A stretch of DNA of 64,000 nt, from the NCBI RefSeq assembly GCF_021869535.1, contig NW_026262668.1, forward strand, positions 21,891,732-21,955,731, given 5' to 3'. This stretch comes from Mytilus californianus. Taxonomy: Eukaryota; Mollusca; Bivalvia; Mytilida; Mytilidae. The position numbers and the translations under genes are program-made. Below are positions 1 through 9,991 of the stretch, piece after piece (within the stretch, counting starts at the first letter, position 1; each line of letters opens with the position of its first letter). The notes under the pieces are model-generated. The model had not been told where the DNA came from. It saw nothing but the letters and a program-made list of their open reading frames with translations, and ran no database searches.

Positions 1-1375
1 CATTACTGTTTAAATTTTTAAGTAAATTCCTTCTTCTGAAGATACAATACCTCGCTATAAATAACATGAAATTGACAAAACTTATATTTACACCTCTGAA
101 AGATCCAACTTAACCAAACATGAATACCTCATCATACACTACATTATTAATTTTGTCAGAGTCAACATTATCAAATAAAACCAACAACTTTTGTTGCAGA
201 AACATATGAAATTCTACTAGTTCAGGACATAATAAAAATAAATGAGTTATATTTTCTACTTCCTTTTCACATACATCACATACATTGAGATTAATAAATT
301 GAAAACAACACGTTTAATAATTTCATGCGTCCGAAGCGCTTTTCTGGATTTACCTTCATCAGGAACGCTCAATGCCAAACATTTGAAATCCGAGGGATGT
401 ATAAGTACCGAAACAGTTGAAGAGCTATATATGACAAAAATACCTAAAACAAATAGCCAAATTCATCTAAGGTCAACTTTGCATGAGGGAGTTGAAACCT
501 TAGTTTCTTTATAATTTCAAAATTTATAAACGGACAATTTTAGAAAAGTTTGTTATAAATCATGTCAGTACCGAAGTACTGACTACTGAGCTGATGATAC
601 CCTCGGGGACTGATAGTCCACCAGGTTTCATAAGTCTAGAATTAGTGAAAATACAATGATGTGCTATTTTGAAATCTAGATCCATTAATATAGATGGGTT
701 TCCAGGAAAAATTGACATTGTTCCACACTTTACAAAGATCATTCTCTTCAATCTCAAAAACTTCCGTCCACTTTTTATAGCAAACAGGATACTGACATAG
801 TTTAATAGTAAGTAAAAAATACAATTCTTTTGTAGAACACATAGAAAACTCTGACAATTTGTCTTTGAAAATAACAATAATATTTATAGAGCGAGAAACA
901 TTTCTTCTATGAACATTTTTATGAATAATTTCAGTCCATTCTTTAGGCAATATTACTTTTAAAATATTATATCTTTTTACAATATATATTGTTAATATCA
1001 CAATGATTACTTACATTTTGTATCATCTCAACTATAGCCAATTCTGGTAAAAACTCCTCTATAACTTCATAACATATATCTTTTACCTGAACAATTCCAG
1101 CATTTATAAAATCATACCATATAACAGTGATCAACAGTTTTTCCACCATACAACTCATTTTGATTACAACATAAAGGTTGATCGTATATATTTTCAGTGC
1201 TAAGATCAAATTCAATATCATCTCTTATGAGATCAAAACCTTTAAATATTTCTTTGTAAACATTAGGAAAACATTTCAAGTTTTCTAGTAAAGACATGAA
1301 TAATATTTCTTATGATAAGTTCATATTAAAAAATTTTGAAATAGAATATCTAAATGTAGACTTCCAATTTTTTTG

Positions 1376-1650
1376 CACCTGCCCTAAGTCAGGAATCTGA
1401 TGTTCAGTAGTTGTCGTTTGTTGATGTGGTTCATAAGTGTTTCTCATTCTCGTTTTTTATACAGATTAGACCGTTGGTTTTCCCGTTTGAATGGTTTTAC
1501 ACTAGTAATTTTTGGGGCCCTTTATAGCTTGCAGTTCGGTGTGAGCCAAGGCTCCGTGTTGAAGACTGAACTTTGACCTATAATGGTTTACTTTTATAAA
1601 TTTTGACTTGGATGGAGAGTTGTCTCATTGGCACTCATACCACATCTTGA
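1376..1650 (+). repeat. Mussel-type interspersed repeat inserted in LINE-A
   Basis: It contains the family landmarks in order: 'taagtcaggaatctgat', 'agattagaccgttggtttt', 'ggccctttatagcttgc', and the terminal 'gagttgtctcattggcactc'. It interrupts the LINE-A frame between the thumb motif (above 1,660) and the C-terminal domain (below 1,375), so it is younger than LINE-A. Other copies lie at 3,915-3,985, 5,190-5,275, 6,280-6,475, 12,247-12,760 and 31,000-31,375. I recognise the family as abundant in mussels. Its class (MITE-like or SINE-like) cannot be settled here. Confidence 0.75.
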
Positions 1651-2097
1651 AGTTCTTATATCTATTTCATAGCACTTTATAATTCTTGTCTAAAAACCTG
1701 GCCAAAAATTTTAATCTAAATGCATACATCTTTGATTCAATATCAGGTAACTGTAAACCTCCATTACACTTTTGATCAATTATGGTGTTATATTTTACTA
1801 AGTATGCACCATTGTTCCACACAAAATTAACACATGCAGTTTAAATATCTCTTAAAACATGTTCTGACATCGATGTTACAAACAAAGAGTACCATAATCT
1901 TGACATAAGTAATGAGGAAATAACATTCACTCTACCCTGTATTGTCAATTGCCTCTGCATCCACATATTTAATAAGGACTTAATTTTACTAACTTTAAAT
2001 TAATTACCACTCCAATTCAATTAAATGATCACAAACAGTTTTATCTTTGCCAACATACACTCCTAACAATAAAATATTGTTTTCACAAACTTGCAAT

Positions 2098-2436
2098 TTA
2101 TATTTGTTTTTTCTCAATATCAGTTATTTTTCTTTTCCCTGATTTTTGCTTATTTATTTTGGAGCCTGAACTGGCTTCATACATTTCAAAAACATTAAAA
2201 ATTTCATCAATAGAACTTTTGTCAGACACAGTTAAAGTAGTGTCATCTGCGTGATGAAAAATAAGAGCTTCGAATTCATTAGTCGTATTTGGAATTTTAA
2301 TACCTGAGATATTAACATTTTCCCTAATATTACATTGTAAAGGTTCAACTGCTAAAACATAAAGTAGGGCACTAATTGCACACCCTTGTCTTATTCCATT
2401 ATCAACACCAAAATATGGTGTCAAAAATCCATTCAT
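2098..2436 (-). pseudogene. LINE-A reverse transcriptase core fragment (112 codons)
   Basis: This is the longest open piece of LINE-A. Residues 12-30 form the RT motif around 'IRQGCAISALLYVL', and residues 62-65 are HADD, the metal-binding box, with His in the usual Tyr position. Downstream 'ASSGSKINKQKSG' is the usual post-YADD motif (S/G-L-K-I-N-x-x-K-S). The first Met is internal to the original ORF, because RT block A lies upstream at about 2,530-2,570. It is not a functional gene on its own. Confidence 0.8.
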
Positions 2437-2718
2437 TTTACACAGCTATTAATTCTTGTATAGAAAATCTCTATCCACTTGATAAATACATTACCAAACC
2501 CAAATTGCTTTAATGTTTAAAAATATACTCATGACTTTCTCTGTCAAAAGCTTTCTCCTGGTCAATTTTAACAATATATATATATAGCCTTCAAGTTAAT
2601 CATTTTCAAATAAAGTAATTATATCTCTAACATTAGCAATACTATTACTAATATCTCGACCAATAATACAGCATGTTTGGTTTTCTGATATAATAGTGCA
2701 ATGTCTAAATAAAGTGGC

Positions 2719-3236
2719 TGAGCCGCTCTATGGTTATAGCCCAATGTCAATATTTATCTCAAGATTTATCTTACAAAAGCTAGACGAATGGAAACATTAT
2801 ATAATTAAATAATAAGTTGCAAATTTAACAAAATCTGTGAATATATTCAATGAATTATAGCACAATAAAGTAGCTATATTTTTTGGTCATGTAAATTAAA
2901 ACAATCACTTAAATGTTAATTTTACAACAGTCCATTTTAAAATGTTAAAGGGAGGGAATACTGTTACAAAACATAGGCATCCGCTACACATATATAGAAG
3001 TAAATCTCAATGTAAATAAACAAAAGCAAAGCACTAAATATACTTTATATGTTAAATTCAAATATTTTAATGGATAAAGCACATGATAAATAGCGTAATC
3101 CAAGTGTACAACATAATAATTATAATCATGACATATACAACATTACAAATAGTGTAAATTAAACAATGCATAGCAGAGAAAATTAATGACAATGAATGAT
3201 ATGATACACTCGGCCATCTAGACTGAACTAAAAATT
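2719..3236. other. AT-rich DNA with no recognised feature
   Basis: I see no ORF of note, no coding-like stretch and no repeat family that I recognise. The sequence is strongly AT-rich, with short poly-A and poly-T runs. Confidence 0.6.
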
Positions 3237-3505
3237 CAGCTTTCGGTGGCCTAGTGTCACGGGTTTAGAGCGCTGGACACAATGCAGGCGCGTTGTCTTG
3301 ATATTCCAATAGCAAGAGTTCAAATCCCGGCGAGGGAAGAACATAAATTTGCTCCCGCAAATTTGCAGATTTAACATTGTTGTGCTGATATTTAGAGTAA
3401 TTATGAATATAATATGTGTTTTCAGCCGTGTATCACCTTCACTGGTAATCCAATGGATTGATCTGTCTTAGAGTTGTCACTTGTTTAGACGTACTTATAA
3501 CTAAC
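3237..3505 (+). mobile_element. tRNA-derived SINE
   Basis: The head resembles a tRNA gene: an A-box-like 'ggtggcctagtg' at 3,245-3,256 and a good B box 'gagttcaaatccc' at 3,316-3,328. The usual bivalve SINE continuation follows ('cggcgagggaagaaca', then 'aacattgttgtgctgat', then 'cagacgtactt'-like sequence near 3,485-3,495). This is a Pol III-transcribed, LINE-mobilised element, not a functional tRNA. The A-box side has drifted and no cloverleaf is intact. The end is approximate. Confidence 0.75.
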
Positions 3506-3560
3506 CATTTTATATGTTAAAAATTACAATAGACAATATACGATATGTATTTGCACAAAC

Positions 3561-3657
3561 ACATTTACATCAATCTAATTAAAATATAGATCTCGGATTT
3601 CGTTATGCAGTATAACGAAATCCGAGTTCTATATTTTAATTAGATTGACATTTACAT
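3561..3657. mobile_element. Foldback element with 10-bp flanking direct repeats
   Basis: A 77-bp inverted repeat (3,571-3,647) has two 36-bp arms differing at one position and a 5-nt loop 'gcagt'. The left arm starts 'caatctaattaaaatatag' and the right arm ends with its complement. It is flanked on both sides by 'acatttacat' (3,561-3,570 and 3,648-3,657), which looks like a target-site duplication. No coding capacity. The element class is unknown to me. Confidence 0.7.
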
Positions 3658-4802
3658 TGAAATGCCCAGGCCACGATTATGGCATGACCAAACTACAAAC
3701 AATGAAAAAACCCTGGACTATTATACTATATATATAAGTCCCAGAAAAAAGACAGACAATTGTACAAAACGTATAATTATATGGAAGTGACAGTGTATTT
3801 TGTAGGAGATTTATAAAAGATAAATGACTAGAAAAAAATGCGTATATTTATAAAATTAAAACTACAAAGATTAACTTGATAGATGCAAACTGCATGCAAG
3901 AAAGTGACCTTGCAGATTAGTTAAAGGGATGTTTGGTGGAAAGTTGTCTCATTAGCAATCATACCACATGCATCTCATTATTTTTATGTCAACTGCTGTG
4001 TTCTATTATTTCTGTGTAATCTAAATCATTAAACTGACGGTAATATCAAGACCGAGTTACGATTATAATGCGGACCCTAGTAAATTATAGGCTTTTCAAA
4101 TCGTTTGAACAAAATATATTCACAAATACAAAAGTCATGAAAACAACACAATTTTAAATATACAGTACATGGTATAAGATACCATATAGTTGTATGGTTA
4201 ATGACTTATGAAGATAGTTATGCTTTGAAAATTTTATTAAATATGATGATATTGGGATTCATTAATAAATCAAACCCACATCTGAAATATAAGTATGATG
4301 GAGTTGTGTCTCTTTGTCGAAATCTAAATGAATCTCCTAAAAATGTTGACAATTCTATTTTATAACTAAGTTTAACGTTTTTATATACAGTCAAAACGAT
4401 TATAATTCTAATGAACCATTATTGTCTTATAAGTTGTTTATTATGTTATGAAAACTTACATTGCGATTGATCTGCCCTTCAAAGGGCACCTTGATTGGTT
4501 AATAAATGTATCTGTATGGTTAATTTGAATCAGCTTTGAAACTCAAAGATAGCTAGTATAGTAAGAAAACAATGAGTTTAAGTTGGAGTTAACTTTATTA
4601 GACGAGACGATGAATATACAAGATCTTCGCCAAGCGTCTAGTCTGGGACCGTATAGTATTACTATTCATTTATGTTTTAATTGTGTTAATTGTAGTGCAT
4701 TGTATAACCATTTTGACGATTGTACTTTGCCGTTCGATGACCATCTTTATTATACTCACTCCAAAGTTGACTAAGGTATATAGAAATGTGGTCATTACTA
4801 GA
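3658..4802. other. AT-rich DNA with a short mussel-repeat fragment
   Basis: The only recognisable item is the terminal part of the mussel repeat at about 3,915-3,985 ('gttgtctcattagcaatcat'). An open frame near 4,583-4,774 starts from TTG and has no recognised domain. A hydrophobic overlapping frame runs into the next repeat, so I do not call either as a gene. Confidence 0.55.
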
Positions 4803-5180
4803 CTTTTTCCATCGAACACCGAGTATAAAATCCATGCTAAACAAGGACGCCCGTTTAGATGTGGATTATATAATGTTGTAGCCACACCTGGAACGTCGGT
4901 ATAAGGATGTTAAATCTAAAGTCTTGTGTTTGGAGAGTGCCACGCTCTCTGTGCTTTTAAGAATCATTGCAACGAATTAACTCTTTAAAGTGTCTGTAAA
5001 TTTTTGCCCCTGTCTAACATACCCTCATTTTCTAGTGGCAGTAGAAACTCCCTCTCTTCATCAAGCTGGTCAATCCACTTTGGAGAACCTAACTACTAGA
5101 TTTGCTGTTAATCTTCTCTCTTTCATAATATGCATGAAATATTCACCACTGGGCGTGAAGCAATAACTCAATCAATTGTA
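4803..5180 (-). repeat. Interspersed repeat, minus-strand copy of the 13,081-13,490 family
   Basis: Collinear with the reverse complement of 13,081-13,490. Shared landmarks are 'gagagtgccacgctctct' (about 4,933), a diverged 'gtccgtaggtgacc'-like part (about 4,990), and 'atgaaatattcaccactggg' (about 5,140), which matches 'ccagtggcaaatatttcat' on the other strand. It is much more diverged than the 13-kb copy. Open frames crossing it are repeat-derived. Confidence 0.7.
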
Positions 5181-5189
5181 CACTGATTC

Positions 5190-5275
5190 GTACTTAGTTG
5201 TTTAAAATTTCTGTGTCATTTGATCTCTTGTGAAGAGTTGTCTCATTGGCAATCATACCACATCTTTTTTTATAT
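5190..5275 (+). repeat. Terminal fragment of the mussel-type repeat
   Basis: It carries 'ctgtgtcatttgatctct' followed by 'gagttgtctcattggcaatc' and a terminal T run. This is the same terminus as at 1,620-1,650 and 6,430-6,475. Only the last 80 or so bases are present. Confidence 0.7.
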
Positions 5276-5780
5276 TAAACACGGTTGTTGATTATTTGGT
5301 GAGCCGACAAAGGTCATCCAGATGTGCAATTACATGTAGTTAGGCACCGATCATTCAACTTTTGTTTTTTCCTTATATCGACAGCTGTATACCATGCAGA
5401 AGATCAAACTCTAAGCCTATTTCATATCAACAGATTTATACCAAAAATCACATAGATCATGCCTGAAACTTAAATGGTTTTTTTTTCGATAACTTGAGGC
5501 GTTTATTTCAACAATTCATTACTCTCCACATAGTACTTTAGCTTGTAGAAGAAAAAAGAATTATATAACACATATAAACTCATCGTCTCAGTTATTCTGT
5601 ACCACTAATGGCAGCCATCATGTCGCTACAGACTTCTGAAAGTTACAATCCAGTCATTTTCGAGGATAAGCCATAAATGAGGAAATCGACTCTAGATTTA
5701 TAACATCCAGCGGCATATATTACATGCATGTTTAGGAAAAGAACATGTTAAAGTGATATGAAAATTAAACCCTGATTTAT
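5276..5780. other. AT-rich DNA with no recognised feature
   Basis: I see no coding-like frame, inverted repeat or known repeat in this stretch. Confidence 0.5.
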
Positions 5781-6090
5781 ACTAAAACGTTAACGACAGC
5801 ATGTATCGGAATTCTAACGTCCCAGTAGTGTCATCAGAACCACATGTCATCATGGCATACCAGACGACAGTAGTCTGACTCCGCGAGCCGATCAGTCTAC
5901 ATGTCGTTAACTTATATAGCGCCGGGAAAAGCAACCAACACTAGTCTACTTTAAAAAGACGGAAAGACAATCTGTAGTCCACACAAACACTACACAGAAA
6001 TCTAAAGATTGAGCTACACGAGTCCCAGAGACTAGAGAAAAATCAGGAAGGACCATCGGTTCTGGTCCCATTAATAACCTCCTTTATATT
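5781..6090. repeat. Probable interspersed repeat fragment
   Basis: Base composition is less AT-rich than the surroundings. The part 'caaacactacacagaaatct' with the following 'gagctacacgagtccc' resembles a repeat segment I recall from mussel sequence. There is no second copy in this window, so the call rests on memory only. Confidence 0.35.
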
Positions 6091-6279
6091 CTCTTGTTTA
6101 AAACCTACTAACCCTTTGATCGCGCTACGGACATATATAATATATCCCTTGTCGGCTGACCGCGCTATAGGAATATATGTGTATCTCATTAGATAATGAC
6201 CGGGAAAGATTTCCAAACAAAGTTAACTAAAGAATAATTACAAACTTTTACTACTAGTTGAATACTTATATTTATTCAA

Positions 6280-6475
6280 AATAGATCAGACCGTTTATTT
6301 TTTCATTTGAACAGTTTTACATTTTTCATTCCGTCGGGGCCTTTTATAGCTTGCTATGTGGTATGGGTTTTGCTCATGCAGTTGTCCGTACGGTGTCATG
6401 TTGCTAACTTCTAGGTCATTTGGTATGTGGTAGAAAGTTGTGTCATTGGCAATCAAACCACATTTTCTTTTTTTT
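6280..6475 (+). repeat. Mussel-type interspersed repeat
   Basis: It contains 'agatcagaccgttta', 'ggccttttatagcttgc', 'gttgtccgtacggtgt', and the terminal 'gttgtgtcattggcaatc' plus a T run, in the same order as the copies at 1,376 and 31,000. It is a moderately diverged short copy. Confidence 0.75.
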
Positions 6476-9107
6476 AATTTATTTTAGTCAGTTATTAACT
6501 GAATTGAAGATATTATTCACCAATCGGTAGCCAATTTAGTTAAAATGTACCAGAGACAAATCTCTCTGAACGTACCATACTCTTCTTCGTCTAAGTAACT
6601 AGCTTGCTTGACCGATACTTGACATTGCCTTTATTCATATATGCTATATATATAAAACGTCAACGATCTTTCTTACGAGGGATGCGCTGGATCGTTACGA
6701 CTAACGATACATGTACACAATAAATAGATTATATAAACGGCCTAAAAAGTGTACAAAACAACACCAATATTAAAAAAGGAAACATTAACTGTAATTATCT
6801 ATTAATATTTCGGATAACAGATATCCTTCATCAGTATGATTATGATGTAAAACGAATCCGACTCAATCATATCAATCTATTCTGATTTAACTATAACAAT
6901 CTTGAAATTTATAATTACAATTAAAGCCGAACACAAAAACGCCAAGCCTTGTACAATTCTAAACATGATTTCAAAAATGAAGTAGGTTATATAGGTATTT
7001 ACAACAGAGACTGCACAGATATACTTATAATAAAAATAGTAATGTGCGATATGAACTGGTACAAAATTTCAAAGCATGCCAAGAAATTGCCTCCGTTGAA
7101 ATTTTGCAAACATCCCATAGAGCAAATTACATGGATGATTAATTTTGACCGTTTGGTATATGGCTGTGTTTTAAGTGAGACGTACACGCGGGTCATAAAT
7201 TAATTTATTGAATGAAATCAAATCTTTAACTACTAATGGATGCCGTGGGAGGTCGACCGGAATTTTTAGCGAGGATTTCTTGGCATGTAACAGATAGAAA
7301 ACTCAGGGTAAACATTCATAGAACCGAGACAAGGGCAGTGGCAAATATTTCATGTATATTTTGAACACAAAGAGGATTACCCCGGTACCCTTTGCCAAAC
7401 ATAATCTTTTTTTCTTCTATTTGCCAACGGACTTTATGTTATGAATTGTAGTTTCACTTTCCACATTCGGTATTTATTCTAATTTAAGCTCCACGTAGTA
7501 AAAATCACGTGATTCAGGAATATAGTATCTTGGATTTAGACTATTTCTTTCTTTTCGGGCGGGGACTCCAAGCAATCAACATGCATGTGTATAACGGCAC
7601 TGTAGATTTTCTTATTAAATAAAAAAAGTTGCCGGTCCGGTACATGAATAGATCGGTTAGAAATCAAAGTTTTACCTTTAATTAGATTAGAGGGTTGAAA
7701 ATAGAGAGCACAAAAAGGGGGGGGGGGGGTGTTCCACAGGGAATATTTCCTTCTTATGAACTCTACATCTGAAAGGTTTATATATTTTTTTTTAATTTAA
7801 TTGAAAGAGAGAAAAACAAATGTAAGACAAATTGTGAATGGTCTTTTCTTCCTTTCTCCTATGCCAAGAAATTGCCTACGTTGAAATTTTGCAAACATCC
7901 CAAAGAGCATGATATGTTCAGAAGTTCTTAGATATTTCCCAAGATGTAGGGCATATATCACTGGAACAGAGACGATACCAAAATAAGTATTTTGAATACT
8001 GAATCAGCTTTAGATATTGTGTACAAACACGGCATCTAGGCACTCAAAAGACGATTATTAAAAAAAGGGGGGGGGGGGAGTTACACGCAACGAATGCATA
8101 CGAGGGCTACCCTATGTGTTACATATGAAAACATACAGAAGAGCTATATTAAACCAGCGACAGTAAGAGATCCAAATTTTCATTTAGGGGGGGGGGGGGG
8201 GGGGGGCTGCTCCAGTCCATGGCATAGGGACGTCAGTCTTGACTATAGGTCAAATATATGTAATATATTATAGCGCGTCAATCGTCTACATACATTAAAA
8301 AAAAACGGAAAAAACGTATGCCTCTACTGTAGACGATTTATTGGCTATATATCTGATCTGTAGTCCAGTCCCTATATATGCTCAAGTCATGCCTGGGTGA
8401 TTCCCTATATATCCACCAAATTTTCCCTACAAGAGGGGGGTCCAATGCACCCTGCTCACCCCCTAAATCAGTGTTTGAGAGACACATATTCACTTGTATA
8501 TATGTCTCAGAATAAACCAATGTAAAACCAAACCTTAGCCTTACTCAATTACTGATTAGACCAATAATTATGATGTCTTGAAAGGCTATTTTATTTTTTT
8601 TTGTCATAATTATCTGGACTACTGCTACCTATGATCCCATCATTAACATATGGTCGAAGGGGGTAGGGCTAGGGTGTTTGTTTCATCTTGCACACAGTTA
8701 CAGGGTTTGGTACAGACATCTGGCTGTTGTTGTAAACCAGACACCCCAATCATATACATTTATTGTACATGTATTTTTGTTTGCAAGAATCTGTACATAT
8801 ATACATGTACCCGTTGTTCATATAAATTTCAGAAGAAAATCATTACCCATTGATCCATAAATATATATTTTCCAAGCTATCATAAAAATAAACTATGACA
8901 TCTTTAGATGTAACTAAAAACCTGGGTTCTTTCATATTATTGAACAAAAACATCAGTACACAATTTTACAGACACCTAAGATTATCATAACATTTAGACA
9001 TGCTATCTGGTAATAACTTTAACTGATTTTATAAATTTTTTGTAGTAATCCTTGCATTCTGTTTATTTTTAAAGGAATGCATTGACCATACAAAAGAATA
9101 TATGTTT
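6476..9107. other. AT-rich non-coding stretch with poly-G runs and a 48-bp duplication
   Basis: No supportable gene. Items visible: a segment of about 48 bp starting 'atgccaagaaattgcct' at 7,075 recurs at 7,860. A fragment 'gcagtggcaaatatttcat' (about 7,336) matches the repeat family of 13,081-13,490. Poly-G runs lie at 7,717-7,729, 8,067-8,078 and 8,187-8,206. A 10-bp inverted pair 'atcgtctaca'/'tgtagacgat' (about 8,290 and 8,328) encloses a poly-A-rich loop. Short open frames here look like chance. Confidence 0.5.
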
Positions 9108-9321
9108 GTTTGCCCTAACCCTACCTACCCAAAACATAGCTGCCTACCCAAATTCTTTAAATTTGTTGTTCTGATGTGAAAAAGTTTTCTTTTAATCTGA
9201 TAGGCATGAAGACTAAAACACATCTGACACTTCAATTTCCCTTTGCTGTGAGAAAAAAGAAAATGCCTACCAACCTACCCACTGTCTCTAAAATGTATCT
9301 TTGGGTAGGGTAAGGGCAAAC
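9108..9321. mobile_element. Small TIR element (MITE-like)
   Basis: The 214-bp segment begins 'gtttgccctaaccctac' and ends with the inverted complement of that sequence, 16 of 17 positions matching. Further 'ctaccca' motifs lie inside both ends. There is no coding capacity and no clear target-site duplication. It may be a non-autonomous DNA element. Confidence 0.5.
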
Positions 9322-9991
9322 TAAAATATTTATAAGTGTAGCCTTACAAATGTGACATCAAAATTTATCGGTGTAAAAATTATTTCAGGTTTAAACAGTC
9401 TTCTTGAAAACTTGGACATAATGACGTAAAAATCTGCTAAGAGGTGTGCAAATTGAGCAGGGAATGCCCCATAAACCCTTTCTGTTAGTTAACATTTACA
9501 GTGTCCAGTTATGTACCCCTTTAAGTTTATTCTGTCCTTTTAAATTTGTGAATAAAGGAAGTATCTTTATTAATAATTTATATATATATATGCTCTTAAA
9601 AGGTAAATTTACAAATGATATATTATGTTCAAAACAAGCTGATTACTTTTTGTTTAGTTCTAAGTAAAAACTAGGAGTAAGGGAATTTTCTGCTAAGGGA
9701 ATTTAGATAATTTTTTAAAAATTTCAACCTAAGGTCAAATATATAAATTTCACTTGTCCACTTAATCATGTTAATATGAAAAACTAAAGTGCAAGGAGTA
9801 TTTATTTATCTACATTTCTTGTTTCAGCAATTGCTGTACCTTTCCAGTTACTTATTATGTGTTGTGTATTAATTTGACTATAACACTTTTGAGTGACTGG
9901 ATAGGTTGATAATATTCATCAATCGAAAAAGAAACTGGAGAGATTGGTAATGGTTTTAGACAGCAGCAATTGAAGGTACACAAATTATGGT
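9322..9991. other. AT-rich DNA with no recognised feature
   Basis: An open frame of about 70 codons near 9,446-9,667 has no recognisable domain and looks like chance in AT-rich sequence. Nothing else stands out before the minisatellite. Confidence 0.5.

Larger units (their letters stand above)
1..2718 (-). pseudogene. LINE-A: decayed non-LTR retrotransposon, RT and C-terminal part
   Basis: Minus-strand remnant of a LINE ORF2, read from high to low coordinates. At about 2,700-2,530 are RT N-terminal remnants, including an 'IVKIDQEKAFDR' motif (block A, catalytic D). At 2,098-2,436 an open segment carries 'GIRQGCAISALLYVL' and the catalytic box as HADD (about 2,242-2,253) in place of YADD. At about 1,800-1,660 lies the 'GGLQLPDIESKMYAFRL' thumb/C-terminal motif. 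From 1,375 down to the window edge come the C-terminal region ('FKIAHHCIFTNSRL', about 650) and a CxxC-x8-H-x4-C finger (about 210-290). Stops and frameshifts separate the pieces, so it is dead. The 5' part (endonuclease, ORF1) is missing, as in 5'-truncated LINE insertions. The 3' end probably lies outside the window. The family is unresolved. Confidence 0.85.

Noticed and set aside
584-640. Hammerhead-ribozyme-like 'ctgatga' in LINE-A, and a search of the satellite for the same
   Set aside because: No matching stem II and GAAA follow at 590, and the satellite and minisatellite units lack CTGATGA altogether.
3237-3330. Functional tRNA gene
   Set aside because: It has A- and B-box-like sequence but no intact cloverleaf, and the bivalve SINE body follows directly.
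4683-4904. Hydrophobic 73-codon plus-strand frame, possibly a membrane protein
   Set aside because: Its second half coincides with a diverged reverse copy of the 13,081-13,490 repeat, and the first half has no homologous domain that I can name. Overlapping frames on both strands are equally open.
6949-7203. 84-codon plus-strand ORF
   Set aside because: It has no ATG at its head (it starts from TTG). Part of it is a 48-bp segment also present at 7,860 without the frame. No domain is recognised.
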